A DNA stretch of 62,724 nt from Euryarchaeota archaeon UBA438. GTDB taxonomy: Archaea > Thermoplasmatota > Poseidoniia > Poseidoniales > Thalassarchaeaceae. Below the pieces are notes generated by a model that ran no database searches, was not told the DNA's origin, and saw nothing but the letters and a program-made list of their open reading frames with translations. A program made the translations under genes and the position numbers. The number at the start of each line of letters is the position of its first letter. Position 1 is the stretch's first letter. The stretch lies in contig DAQP01000049.1 in the NCBI GenBank assembly GCA_002504435.1, positions 1 to 62,724 of the forward strand, given 5' to 3'. Shown here piece by piece: positions 33,681-43,139 of the stretch.

Positions 33681-36600
33681 TCAATTGGCGATTTTCGGTT
33701 TCTTCCTCTAGTTCCCTGGAATCGAAGGCTGACCACGACTCGATCATGTCAAGATCATCCTGTAGCATCCTGCGTCTATTGGCAGAGTAGAACATGCCCC
33801 AAATTACTACAATCGTTATTGCCGCAAAGAGAAACGGCAAGCCACTTCCCAACATCCAGTCCAAGAAGCTCGTGGACTCCTCTGACGTCACTGGCACTAT
33901 GAAGACCATGACTGGGCTTACTGAGTCGCCGTCGAGGGCCCATGCTTCGATTCTCGCTGAGCTCGAGCCGGAGACCTCCCAAATGGTCTCGTAAGTCCAT
34001 ATTCCATCATTGGCGACCGTATCTCCAAGCAGGCCGTCGTCCCTCATCTGGAATCCCTTGGAAATTCCGCCTGCGAGCATTTCTCCGCCAACCGAGGAGG
34101 TCGTGCCGTCTGGGTCTACGAGCTCTACAGTGATCCTCATTGGGGTCGCCTCTCCGTCGATCAGGAATCCTGGATCTACGTTCAGGTTGTTGAGCTGTGG
34201 AGAGGAAGACCCGACCGTGAGGTTGATCGAAGCATAGGATTGCTCGCCCCTTGAGTCTCTGACCATGAGTTCTATCTTCACGGGCCCGGGAATCAGGTTG
34301 ATCCAAATTGTCTCCTTGTCGCCGACCAGAGAACCGTCGATCATCCACTGGTACAGGGTTATGTCTCCGTCATAGTCGTATGATTCAGATCCATCAAGCG
34401 TTATTTCTCCTCCCGGCGGAATGTACTGGCCCTCGGAGATTCCGGAAATTATCGCCACCGGGCCGGTCTCTAGCACCGTAATCTGCTGAATGTGGGTCCT
34501 TACCATGCCCTGGTTGTCTGTGAGCTGGAATGTGAGATTGTGCAAACCAGCTGGGAGGTAGTCATTGTACCAGAAGTCAGTAGTCTTCGACTCCAATATC
34601 GGTTCAGGCAATAGGTCGGAGAAGACCGAGACGGTGAAATCATCTCCATCTGGGTCAAATGACTGCCTAAAGTCAAACAATATCGGTAGATTGGATAGAA
34701 CCACGGCATCGGGAACAGGGGAGTCAAGAATCAGTATTGGAGCAGATTCGTCGACCCTTACCATTATCTCGTCTGAAACAGGTGGCGAGGAGCCGTCGTC
34801 GACTGTCAGTGTTACTTGGTGCACCCCTTCTGGGAGCCTTGCCTCTATCGACCAACCGCTCCCCAAGGGCTCGCTCATTATGTCACTCTCCCATAGAACG
34901 CTCACGAGGTCCGAGCTAATCGAAGCGAAGGGATTGCAGACTAGACCACTGCCATTCTCAGGGAGGGTTTCGCAAGCAAGGTCCCAGTCTCCCGACCCTA
35001 TGGCCTGGAACTGAATCATGGTCCCTGAGTCGGTCAGAATGCCATCCTGAGGGGACGCGATCACTGCCACGGGCGGTGAGTTGCTGACATGGAGATCATC
35101 CTCGTCGATAGTCCACTGTCCAGAGTGCCCAGGTAGAACGTCGCTTGCGTACATCGTGATTGTGTGCTCACCCTTTGAAAGGGTGCCAATCCACTCAATC
35201 GCTATAGCTGGCGACACTCCTGAGTGGAGAAGTCCGTCTCGATCGCTCCAGAACTCGAACTTGATGTCGTCCCCCTCTGGGTCGAAAGTAAGGGAGCCGT
35301 CAATCAGAACTGAGTCGGATGAGGTGTTGCCAGACCTCGTGACCACCATGTTTGCGGTTGGGAGTTCGTTGAATAGTTCGACATCGAAGATCCATGAAAC
35401 TGCGGGGTTGATTGAATCAGATGCGTAAACGGTGACTGAGAACTGGTTTGGTGCACCCGGGAAGGAGCGGATGATCTGATCGGGGCATCCAGGCGAGGGG
35501 TCTGGCGGAGTCCCATTCCCACCTTCGTAGGAGGCCTCTACCCAGCAAGTCAATTCATCGCCCTCTGGGTCATAGGTTCCCCCTAGGAATATTGTCACAT
35601 TCGCGGTCTTCCCAAGGTACAGGGTTCCCCATGAGGAGATGCTTGGAGAGGTTCCAACGGACATTACCGGGGGTAAATTTGTTAGCTCAATATGGCGAGA
35701 CTCCGTAGAGCAATGGCCCTCTGAGTCACAGACCTGAAGTGTGATTTGGTGGGTACCATCGGAGAGGCATCCCTCATTGGAGTACAATGGATCGTTAACC
35801 GAAATCCAGGAGTTGTTTGTCTGGCTGCTTCCTCCCAGACATGAAGCGACTATGTCTCCATCGATACTGCTGGTCCAGCTGAAAGAAAGGGGGTCGTCAT
35901 CCAGGTCCCACGACCTAGTGGCATTGAGTACAACCGCTGAACCACTCGCATATATTCCTCCTTCTTCAGGTGAGTCCCAGATGATGAAGGGTGGCTGGTT
36001 GGGTATTTCCAAGAGGCACTCCACGCTGAAGTCTGAGACCATTACGACAGGGCTTGAATCGTTGTGAACTCCATCATAGTCACATCCGGTGTATGCGGTG
36101 TTGTTTGCGGACCATCCCTGCAATGGGGTCCATCGCTGACCGACGAACGGCCCTAGCACCTCATGACCGGAATACGGCAGAGTATCGAGGTGTTCGGGAT
36201 TGTAGTTGTCAAATGTGATATTGACATCGGCGAATGGTATGTTTCTGTGGTTCTGGTTTACCACGCTAACTTCCGCCCTCCACATCACATCAACAATGTT
36301 GCTTGATTGAGAGGAGGTCGGGGTTCCCATCTGTGATGACGAAATCCAGCGAACGTGGCTGTTCTCGACTACGTGAAATGTGTCTGCCATTCCACTACCT
36401 GGGAAGAAATTAGAGTCAGTGAAGTTGACGATGCTGTCAGTGACCGCAGGAGCAGCTCCTGGACAGGCCATTGAAACATTGCTAACAAAGAGTTCGGGGT
36501 GGTTGTAGATTTCCAAACAATGATTCTGCCCGCCCCTTATTACGCTGAAATTTAGGAATGAGGGATAGTCTCCAGCAGCACTCCAAGACATGCCCTCGTT

Positions 36601-38361
36601 GTCGCCATTCAGATCCATGAACTCTATCACCGCATCGGCGCTTTCTATCTCTACTGCGGTCGTGGTGGAGTTGGAGTTTATTGCGATGTCATTCACGAGG
36701 ATGTTTCCTTCATGAGTGAGTCCACTATTGTCTATGTCCAAGGCTGGACCATTCACCGGATCCCTGATCTCGATAGCCGAAAGTTGCAGGTCCACACTGT
36801 TCCTGACCACTAGACCGAACTGATCCTCTGTGGATGAGCACGTGTTGCAACTGACGTTCTTGCCTGAGCTGCTAACGTCATTCGACTCGTGGAAGTAAAT
36901 TCCAGCGCCCAAGGACCCTGAAATTGCTCCGAGGCCATTTCTGTATGTGTGCACCTGCTCAAGCTCGACATTGCTAGAGTCTCTGATTGAAACCCCATGT
37001 CCTGTGTTGTTCTTACTCAGCACCAAGAAGAGGTCGGGGTGGAACTCCCTGATGTCCACCCCATTGGCCCCATTGCCCTCTATTTCCCAATAGCTTCCCT
37101 GAACCCCTCCCTTCCAGAGAAGAACGCCAGGCCCTGTAGAGTTCTTTACTACAAGGTCGTTGATAGTAGGGGCCCAATTTGCACTTCTTAGGAACAATCC
37201 GGCCTTATCGTTGAAGGGAGAGATAGCCGTTGTCTTACCGTTTCGCAGGAGTGTGACATGATTCATTATGGTTGAGGAATCGATCATGTACCCCCTAATC
37301 CCTACGGCAGCATTGTCCTCGATCAGCGCTCCATCGATGTGGACCCCGCTTGTATTGATGTCGAAGGCCGCTACTGCAAGGCCCTGGGCCTTGGCGCCCG
37401 GCCCACCAGTACCCCTGACCTCTAGGTCATTGAATACCGCATTCAGTGGAAGGTTCGAGTATTGGCTATGGTTGTACTGCTCGACCATGACACCCCTGTA
37501 CATGCTGTTCTCGACCACTGTGCCTTCTATCGTCGGCCTTGTGGTCCAACCCTGAGTTATGTGTCTTACATAGATTCCATTGTCGCATCTATTTATCGAG
37601 GAGTCTGAGATAAGGGGGAATGAGTCCTCTATCCAAATGCCTGCGCCGATGGCAAGAGTGGATCCGCTGATGTTAGAAATATGCAGATCTGAGAGAAGCC
37701 CTCCTGAGCTTCCCCACTGGTTCAGCCCCCTTGTAATCAATCCGTCAATACTCGCCCCCTCAACGACTGGTGCTGAATATGCGCCGATGGAAAGTCCAAT
37801 TCCGTATCTCCATGTCGTGGAGGTTCCATGCACATCTTGTCCGCCTCCGTCTATGACAAGGTTCCTGATTGTGGGAGAGGCGCTGCTGAACAGGTCGACT
37901 GCGACATTGTCAGCGTTGAGCACGGTTAGGTTGGAAACTACAGGGTCGCTGCCATAGATGGTTAATCCATACTTAGAATTAGTAATGGTCAGATTATCGA
38001 TCTTCGAGCCGAGTCCGTTGCTCGAATAGTTGAAGACCAGGCCTTCGTGATTTCCAGCCACTGAATCTAGTAGGACGGGAGAGGTTGAGGTCCCCTCTAC
38101 TGATATTCTTCCATCCACGTCAATTGTGTATCCAGCACCGAGCTTTATCGTGGTACCTGGAGAGACGGTTAGGACGTCTCCAGACTCGACGGTGTGTCCT
38201 TCTGGTAGGAGAACGGTGCCGGACCATACGGTCGTTGTCCTGGAGTCAGCGGTAGCGGGCCCTAGAGGAGTTATGGACATGAGGATTAAGGCCACTATTA
38301 CGAAGGCCCTCGTTGACCGTTGCGAACGTCCTCCCATATGACTTGGGCCGACTAGTTCCAT
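33658..38361 (-). CDS. Giant surface protein: beta-helix plus PKD-like domains
   Basis: A 1567-residue exported protein (alternative ATG at 38337). Signal peptide AFVIVALILMSITPLGPATA. Residues about 45-660 form a right-handed parallel beta-helix: repeated short strands with Asn/Asp/Ser ladders such as GLTIYGSDPVVSNLTV and GVSIRDSSNVELEQVHTYRN. From about 780 to 1400 there are six or so Ig/PKD-like domains recognisable by NQPPFIIWDSPEEGGIY, NSPPVAVIASPQDG and ITLDGSESYDYDGD. One membrane helix (LPFLFAAITIVVIWGMFYSA, ~1500-1520) and a charged cytoplasmic tail end the chain. Many N-x-S/T sites are present. A sugar-binding, adhesion or envelope role is likely; no catalytic motif was seen. Confidence 0.85.
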   Translation of the reverse strand: MELVGPSHMGGRSQRSTRAFVIVALILMSITPLGPATADSRTTTVWSGTVLLPEGHTVESGDVLTVSPGTTIKLGAGYTIDVDGRISVEGTSTSPVLLDSVAGNHEGLVFNYSSNGLGSKIDNLTITNSKYGLTIYGSDPVVSNLTVLNADNVAVDLFSSASPTIRNLVIDGGGQDVHGTSTTWRYGIGLSIGAYSAPVVEGASIDGLITRGLNQWGSSGGLLSDLHISNISGSTLAIGAGIWIEDSFPLISDSSINRCDNGIYVRHITQGWTTRPTIEGTVVENSMYRGVMVEQYNHSQYSNLPLNAVFNDLEVRGTGGPGAKAQGLAVAAFDINTSGVHIDGALIEDNAAVGIRGYMIDSSTIMNHVTLLRNGKTTAISPFNDKAGLFLRSANWAPTINDLVVKNSTGPGVLLWKGGVQGSYWEIEGNGANGVDIREFHPDLFLVLSKNNTGHGVSIRDSSNVELEQVHTYRNGLGAISGSLGAGIYFHESNDVSSSGKNVSCNTCSSTEDQFGLVVRNSVDLQLSAIEIRDPVNGPALDIDNSGLTHEGNILVNDIAINSNSTTTAVEIESADAVIEFMDLNGDNEGMSWSAAGDYPSFLNFSVIRGGQNHCLEIYNHPELFVSNVSMACPGAAPAVTDSIVNFTDSNFFPGSGMADTFHVVENSHVRWISSSQMGTPTSSQSSNIVDVMWRAEVSVVNQNHRNIPFADVNITFDNYNPEHLDTLPYSGHEVLGPFVGQRWTPLQGWSANNTAYTGCDYDGVHNDSSPVVMVSDFSVECLLEIPNQPPFIIWDSPEEGGIYASGSAVVLNATRSWDLDDDPLSFSWTSSIDGDIVASCLGGSSQTNNSWISVNDPLYSNEGCLSDGTHQITLQVCDSEGHCSTESRHIELTNLPPVMSVGTSPSISSWGTLYLGKTANVTIFLGGTYDPEGDELTCWVEASYEGGNGTPPDPSPGCPDQIIRSFPGAPNQFSVTVYASDSINPAVSWIFDVELFNELPTANMVVTRSGNTSSDSVLIDGSLTFDPEGDDIKFEFWSDRDGLLHSGVSPAIAIEWIGTLSKGEHTITMYASDVLPGHSGQWTIDEDDLHVSNSPPVAVIASPQDGILTDSGTMIQFQAIGSGDWDLACETLPENGSGLVCNPFASISSDLVSVLWESDIMSEPLGSGWSIEARLPEGVHQVTLTVDDGSSPPVSDEIMVRVDESAPILILDSPVPDAVVLSNLPILFDFRQSFDPDGDDFTVSVFSDLLPEPILESKTTDFWYNDYLPAGLHNLTFQLTDNQGMVRTHIQQITVLETGPVAIISGISEGQYIPPGGEITLDGSESYDYDGDITLYQWMIDGSLVGDKETIWINLIPGPVKIELMVRDSRGEQSYASINLTVGSSSPQLNNLNVDPGFLIDGEATPMRITVELVDPDGTTSSVGGEMLAGGISKGFQMRDDGLLGDTVANDGIWTYETIWEVSGSSSARIEAWALDGDSVSPVMVFIVPVTSEESTSFLDWMLGSGLPFLFAAITIVVIWGMFYSANRRRMLQDDLDMIESWSAFDSRELEEETENRQLTTQDPKE

Positions 38362-38410
38362 GTTATCCCTTCGTACACTTGAGCAATAGGTAATGTAACA
38401 ATCGGAGAGG

Positions 38411-38418
38411 TCATAAAC
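38411..38418. promoter_or_regulatory. Divergent TATA-like box
   Basis: The sequence tcataaac (gtttatga on the minus strand) lies 33-40 bp before the first sensor-domain gene at 38451 and about 50 bp before the giant surface protein start at 38361. It may serve either or both directions. Confidence 0.35.
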
Positions 38419-38450
38419 GGATAGTATTGGGAGGATGACGGGAGAGCAAA

Positions 38451-38684
38451 ATGAGTACTGCGTTCGTTCTCATCAAGACAGCCCCCCAGAGGGAGCTTGA
38501 CGTATACCTGACCTTGCTCAATCTGGATTCTGTGACCGAAACTCACGTGTCTTACGGGGAATATGACCTGGTGGCTAGAATCGACTTCGAGGATGAGAAG
38601 GAAATGGCTAGGACCCTGATAGGGCAAATGCGCTCCATTGAGGGAGTTATTCGCACGGAGACACTGATTGCGGTGGAGGTCTGA
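38451..38684 (+). CDS. Stand-alone Lrp/AsnC ligand-binding (RAM) domain protein 1
   Basis: A 77-residue protein consisting only of the alpha/beta ligand-binding domain of Lrp/AsnC regulators: AFVLIKTAPQRELDVYLTLL, VTETHVSYGEYDLVARIDFE and RSIEGVIRTETLIAVEV. The DNA-binding helix-turn-helix is absent. Such domains oligomerise and bind amino acids at dimer interfaces. A purine-rich leader ggagagcaaa precedes the ATG. Two bases separate its stop from the next paralogue. Confidence 0.88.
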   Translation: MSTAFVLIKTAPQRELDVYLTLLNLDSVTETHVSYGEYDLVARIDFEDEKEMARTLIGQMRSIEGVIRTETLIAVEV

Positions 38685-38686
38685 AG

Positions 38687-38920
38687 ATGGCTGTCGGTTT
38701 TGTTCTAATCACGACCGAGCCCGGGGCCGAGGTTTCCGTTAGGGAGGCTGTTTCCAGCTTGTCTTCTGTATCTGGACAATGGATAGTTTTCGGAATGCAT
38801 GACCTGTTCGTGAAGGTGGAGGCCGACGATGAGTCAGAGCTTACCCGCTGCATTGTTCAGGAAATTAGGTCAATTGAAGGGATTGCGGAGACTCGGACAC
38901 TCATCGGTGCCGAGATTTGA
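38687..38920 (+). CDS. Stand-alone Lrp/AsnC ligand-binding (RAM) domain protein 2
   Basis: A 77-residue paralogue of the preceding gene, with GFVLITTEPGAEVSVREAVS, VSGQWIVFGMHDLFVKVEAD and IRSIEGIAETRTLIGAEI. It again has no DNA-binding domain. The ATG follows the previous stop by two bases, so the pair is probably translated together and may form mixed assemblies. The subtilase gene starts five bases after its stop, placing amino-acid sensing and proteolysis in one transcript. Confidence 0.88.
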   Translation: MAVGFVLITTEPGAEVSVREAVSSLSSVSGQWIVFGMHDLFVKVEADDESELTRCIVQEIRSIEGIAETRTLIGAEI

Positions 38921-38925
38921 TTACT

Positions 38926-40911
38926 ATGACTCGAACTTCAGAAAATAGAAGAAGGATAGTGGCGGTTACTGTTCTTTGTCTAATGGTGCTACCTGCACTC
39001 GCTGCAGCTGTTCCCGTATCTCCCGAATCAAGTGGTGATTCCTCGGAATCCAATTGGTGGGAGAACACCAACATGGATCATGATGGGGACTTTATTCACG
39101 ATGCGATTTGGAAGGCCGCAAACTCGGATCACTATGACTACGTTGACGAGAACGGTAGGATTTCCGTAATTGTTGATTTTGAACATACACCCACTGCAGA
39201 TGATCAAGAGATGCTGGAGGAATCTGTCGGATTCGAGACCCAATTCAGATATTGGCTGATTGACTCCATCGCAGGAACCGTATCCTTTGATCTGATCCAC
39301 GAACTCGTTCAACTTCGTGGAGTGGTCTTTGTGGAGCTAGATGGGAGATTGGAGGTCCAGATGAATGACGTTAACGGAGTTCATGGTGTCGATATGGTGT
39401 GGCAAGATACGGGTTACACCGGAGAGGGGATAACAATGGCCATCATAGACACTGGGATCGACGGGAACCATTCTGGTCTGGATGACCTTGATGATGACAA
39501 TTCGACCAATGACCCTAAGATTCTAGCATTCTACGATGCTGTGAATAATCCCGGACTAAGGAATGGTTCGGAGGTCGAACCATATGATGGAAACGGCCAC
39601 GGAACACACTGTGCGGGGATTACCACTGGAACGGGGGCACCCACCTACGAATACGTTGGAGTCGCCCCCAGTGCGAACCTGGTTGGAGTCAAGGTGCTAA
39701 GCGATGGAGGAAGCGGGTCCTTTGCGCAGGTCATGGCTGGAATGGAGTGGACCGTGGAAAAAAGACACGAGTTCAACATTAGAGCTGCCAGCATGAGCCT
39801 CGGTGGCCCGGGTGCGATCGAGTGGACATCCTCGGAGGAGGAGTCGGTCAATAGGATGGGGAATGAGATGATGAGGGCTGGTGTGGCGCTCTTCATAGCA
39901 GCGGGAAATAGCGCCGGACCAGCTACCATTGGCACTCCCGGAAGTGCTGAAGACGTGATTACTGTCGGTGCCCTTGACAAGAACACTGCAATAGCGATTT
40001 ATTCTAGCCAGGGGCCTACCGAGGAAGGGCGCATCAAACCGAATATTGCCTTCGTGGGTAGTGATGTTATGGCCCCTGACGCCAATACTGGCACTGGATA
40101 CGTCGCGCTATCTGGGACGAGCATGGCCACTCCTGGCGCTGCTGGCGTAGCGGTGCTGATGTTCCAAGCGAATCCGGATTTGTCCCCGTTCGACATCAGG
40201 AACATGATGCAGGAGACTGCTACTTACCGGCAGTGTCACTACATGGCTGCAAATGAGCCATGTGCAGAGGATGCCATACCCAAGAATCGCCAGAACAATG
40301 TGTATGGGCATGGGCATGTCAATGCCCTTCCATCGGTGGAGGAGGCTGCTAACTATCACTATGAGTTGAGTTTGTCACTCAACATAACTCTGGAAAGTGA
40401 GTACGGGATGGACAATAGAGTTCAGGTCGGCCCGGGGGATTCCGTGATTTACAACCTGGATGGAGCGATTCAGAGAGTGCAGTGGAGAACCTGGGACATG
40501 AGGGACAATTGGATGAATCTGGCGGATTTCAATATTGGCGACCCTCAGTTTGAAGTGACTCACGGACTGCTTGTTGACAGGCTGAAATACCTGCCGAACA
40601 ATACTATCGAAGGTGAACAGGTGATCCTTGTGAGAGCTATTTCCGGGGACGATGCTTCGACCAATCTGGCTGTGAATATCCACATCATTGGCGAGGAGAA
40701 AGTGGAGGAGGAAGCGGCGGGTGATTCGTTTGCAGGAATCCTGATCGGGGTTTTGTCACTGCTCGTATTGCTTCTTCTTGTGACACTGGTATTCACCGGA
40801 GTTCGGCTCAAGGAAAGTGGGTACTTCGATGATGAAGAGTTCTATGATGAGATAGAAGAGGTTGTTGAGTCAATGTCTTCGGATGAGGGCTCTAGTCAAT
40901 CTTCTGGATGA
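38926..40911 (+). CDS. Surface-anchored subtilisin-like protease
   Basis: A 661-residue S8 peptidase. Signal peptide IVAVTVLCLMVLPALAAA, then an inhibitor-type propeptide (about 40-130, RISVIVDFEHTP). The catalytic triad is Asp in AIIDTGIDGNHSG (~175), His in GNGHGTHCAGI (~225) and Ser in LSGTSMATPGAAG (~399), with the oxyanion Asn in AAGNSAGPA. A C-terminal beta domain (~490-590) precedes a membrane helix (GILIGVLSLLVLLLLVTLVF) and an acidic cytoplasmic tail. ATG 38926 is used; TTG 38917 would overlap the previous stop. It would hydrolyse external proteins. The convergent ATPase gene begins one base after its stop. Confidence 0.93.
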   Translation: MTRTSENRRRIVAVTVLCLMVLPALAAAVPVSPESSGDSSESNWWENTNMDHDGDFIHDAIWKAANSDHYDYVDENGRISVIVDFEHTPTADDQEMLEESVGFETQFRYWLIDSIAGTVSFDLIHELVQLRGVVFVELDGRLEVQMNDVNGVHGVDMVWQDTGYTGEGITMAIIDTGIDGNHSGLDDLDDDNSTNDPKILAFYDAVNNPGLRNGSEVEPYDGNGHGTHCAGITTGTGAPTYEYVGVAPSANLVGVKVLSDGGSGSFAQVMAGMEWTVEKRHEFNIRAASMSLGGPGAIEWTSSEEESVNRMGNEMMRAGVALFIAAGNSAGPATIGTPGSAEDVITVGALDKNTAIAIYSSQGPTEEGRIKPNIAFVGSDVMAPDANTGTGYVALSGTSMATPGAAGVAVLMFQANPDLSPFDIRNMMQETATYRQCHYMAANEPCAEDAIPKNRQNNVYGHGHVNALPSVEEAANYHYELSLSLNITLESEYGMDNRVQVGPGDSVIYNLDGAIQRVQWRTWDMRDNWMNLADFNIGDPQFEVTHGLLVDRLKYLPNNTIEGEQVILVRAISGDDASTNLAVNIHIIGEEKVEEEAAGDSFAGILIGVLSLLVLLLLVTLVFTGVRLKESGYFDDEEFYDEIEEVVESMSSDEGSSQSSG

Positions 40912-40912
40912 T

Positions 40913-43102
40913 TCACAGGCCCCTTGCAAGCATAGTTGCAAGTTCATTGGCTGCATTATTGCACTCCGCCTTCCTGAATCTGCTGATGGCTTCGTTCCAG
41001 TGCGAGAGGCGAAGGTTCGGTTCCAGGATGCCTCGCCAGTACCACCTCTGGGCGGACAGTCTCCTGAATGCTGCAACATCTTCCCTCAATGGGACCTTCG
41101 ATGCCTCCGAATGGGCTGAAACTAGCCAATCGGGAGGGGATGGCCCACAAGATTCCAGTGTGGCATGAATTATCCTGATTCTGTCCAGAGGGGATTCGCA
41201 CTCTTCGATGAACTTACGTGATGCCTCTATCGCCTCTGTTGAGGCTCTTCCATCGGACCTCGCTGCCAGCCTAGATCTTAGGTCCAATAGTGCGATTCTT
41301 GGGTTGTCATGTCCTAGCCTCCTCTCTATGGAGGCACGAGACTTAGATGCGGCGGAGAGGTCTGAGGAGCTCAGTGCGATTCCATGCCGAATTAGGTCTA
41401 TTGCCAGTTTTGCTGCTTCGAAATCTGACTGAGAGAGTCCGGATAGGTCGATTTCTGAAATCCTCGATTTCAGGGACCTCGAGAGTTCCTTAGAGATGGT
41501 TCCCGGAAGCCTGTCGTCATAGAGCCTGACCAGGGATGAGACCGATGCCCTCGCTCTCTCAGAAGGCTCTAGCATGGAAATAGCGTCACGCTCTAGGCTG
41601 TCCGCTTCTGATGACCTTCCCTTCATCCTAGCCGAACGTGCTGAGAGTAGTTTCCTAGAGGCGTCATCCGGAAGTTCAGAAATGTGCGAGTCGGCAATTT
41701 CCACCTCCCCCCTCTCAAGTGCTAGATTGACGGCTGACTCCCTGATCGCTGGGTCTTCGGAAATATTCACAGCGCTTTCTAGCAGAATGGCTGCAGCGGA
41801 GCTGTCATTTTCGACTATCTCCTGAATATTCTCGGAAATCCAAATCGCGTCGGAATCATCCCCTCTCTCCATCCTATGATGTGCCTCGAGCCTCCTCGCC
41901 CTAGCCCCCTCTATTCCTGACCACCTTTCTGCGGCTTCTGAGTGGAGTGTTGCCGCTCTTTCGCTCGACCAAGAGGCCCTTCTTACGTTTCGAACCAGAT
42001 GATGCGGCTCTACTGCCTCTCCGCTCCATCTTAGAACCGCAGATTCGTCGAGCTCGAACGTGCCCTCCTCACTAGCCATCTCTGAGATCTCGAGTGGTAT
42101 TGGGGAGAGGGAGAGTTCGTCCAGAGAACCTTGGCCATCGGAGCTGAGTCTCCTGATTACTGTTGACTGGACATATTCCTGAATGGCCTCGGCTTTCTCT
42201 GGAATTCCCTCTTCAGGAGACCACAGTCGAATAGCCAGAGGGTGCCCCCCAAGGGCCTCGATGATGTCCCTTGCTGAATCTTCACCGACTCCCGGAAGCA
42301 GTGAGGTCGCAGACTCGATGTCCAATCCCCCAATCCTGTAATCGTGATACCCTTCCAGTTCTCCGAATGGGCTGGGAGCCCTGACGACAACGAGGACTGG
42401 CGAAGTCCCCGATAATGCCTCATTGAGGAACTCGGATACGGTAGCAACGTGCCTTGGGTGTAGCTCCTGTGCCTCGTCAATAACCAGGAGAGTCCTAGCG
42501 GAACTTGCTGCCGACAATATAGCAGAAGGGTCGGATGGGGAGTTTTCTCCCAGCCACATTCTCCCTATGGCAGAAACATCACTGTCGAGGTTGCAAGAAG
42601 CCCACCTAATCGTCCATCCCATGTCACTGAAATGTTCGGTTGCCGCACCGGCGAGAGTGGATTTTCCAATACCTGGCAGGCCACTGAGAACGATGGACTT
42701 TCCATCGGAGATGGAAGATGTGATGTGATCAAACTCTTCGATGCGCCCGCTCATTGCCACTGCGTCGGGGACGGGCCCGAACTTGGCTCCTGAGACGGTT
42801 GTGGCGGAGTATCCTGACTTCTCCAACTCCTGCCTGCCATTCTTTGTGATGTGAACTACGGTTCTGCGCCGACTTCCACCCCCAATGACATGTGCATTTC
42901 GTGTAAAGACGAGATTCTCATCTTCTAGCGAAGATAGCGGGGAGTGGAGGGCCGAACGGACCACACCTAGGGACTCTGCGAGCCCTGGTAGGGAAATGCT
43001 CCTGGGAACGTCCCAAGCAGTTTCCAAAGACTCTGAGAACTCGCTCAGACGGGCGAGGATTCTCGTCTGCGCCTCGGTAAGCACGAGCCTGTGGCGAGGC
43101 AC
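40913..43102 (-). CDS. Winged-helix/STAND-type NTPase regulator
   Basis: A 729-residue protein. Residues 1-100 form a MarR-like winged helix (LTEAQTRILARLSEFSESLE, then VVHITKNGRQELEKSGY). A P-loop NTPase follows with Walker A GLPGIGKST (141-149), Walker B TLLVIDEAQE (~212) and a sensor region VLVVVRAPSPFGE. The rest, about 400-729, is alpha-helical and TPR-like, rich in Ala, Ser and Glu. The layout (DNA binding, NTPase, superhelical sensor) matches STAND regulators and archaeal NB-ARC-like ATPases. GTG start at 43102, only 37 bases from the divergent uvrC start. Its target and ligand are unknown. Confidence 0.78.
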   Translation of the reverse strand: MPRHRLVLTEAQTRILARLSEFSESLETAWDVPRSISLPGLAESLGVVRSALHSPLSSLEDENLVFTRNAHVIGGGSRRRTVVHITKNGRQELEKSGYSATTVSGAKFGPVPDAVAMSGRIEEFDHITSSISDGKSIVLSGLPGIGKSTLAGAATEHFSDMGWTIRWASCNLDSDVSAIGRMWLGENSPSDPSAILSAASSARTLLVIDEAQELHPRHVATVSEFLNEALSGTSPVLVVVRAPSPFGELEGYHDYRIGGLDIESATSLLPGVGEDSARDIIEALGGHPLAIRLWSPEEGIPEKAEAIQEYVQSTVIRRLSSDGQGSLDELSLSPIPLEISEMASEEGTFELDESAVLRWSGEAVEPHHLVRNVRRASWSSERAATLHSEAAERWSGIEGARARRLEAHHRMERGDDSDAIWISENIQEIVENDSSAAAILLESAVNISEDPAIRESAVNLALERGEVEIADSHISELPDDASRKLLSARSARMKGRSSEADSLERDAISMLEPSERARASVSSLVRLYDDRLPGTISKELSRSLKSRISEIDLSGLSQSDFEAAKLAIDLIRHGIALSSSDLSAASKSRASIERRLGHDNPRIALLDLRSRLAARSDGRASTEAIEASRKFIEECESPLDRIRIIHATLESCGPSPPDWLVSAHSEASKVPLREDVAAFRRLSAQRWYWRGILEPNLRLSHWNEAISRFRKAECNNAANELATMLARGL

Positions 43103-43139
43103 GGGTTCATGGGTATTGACCTCCGGCGCATCAACGGAA

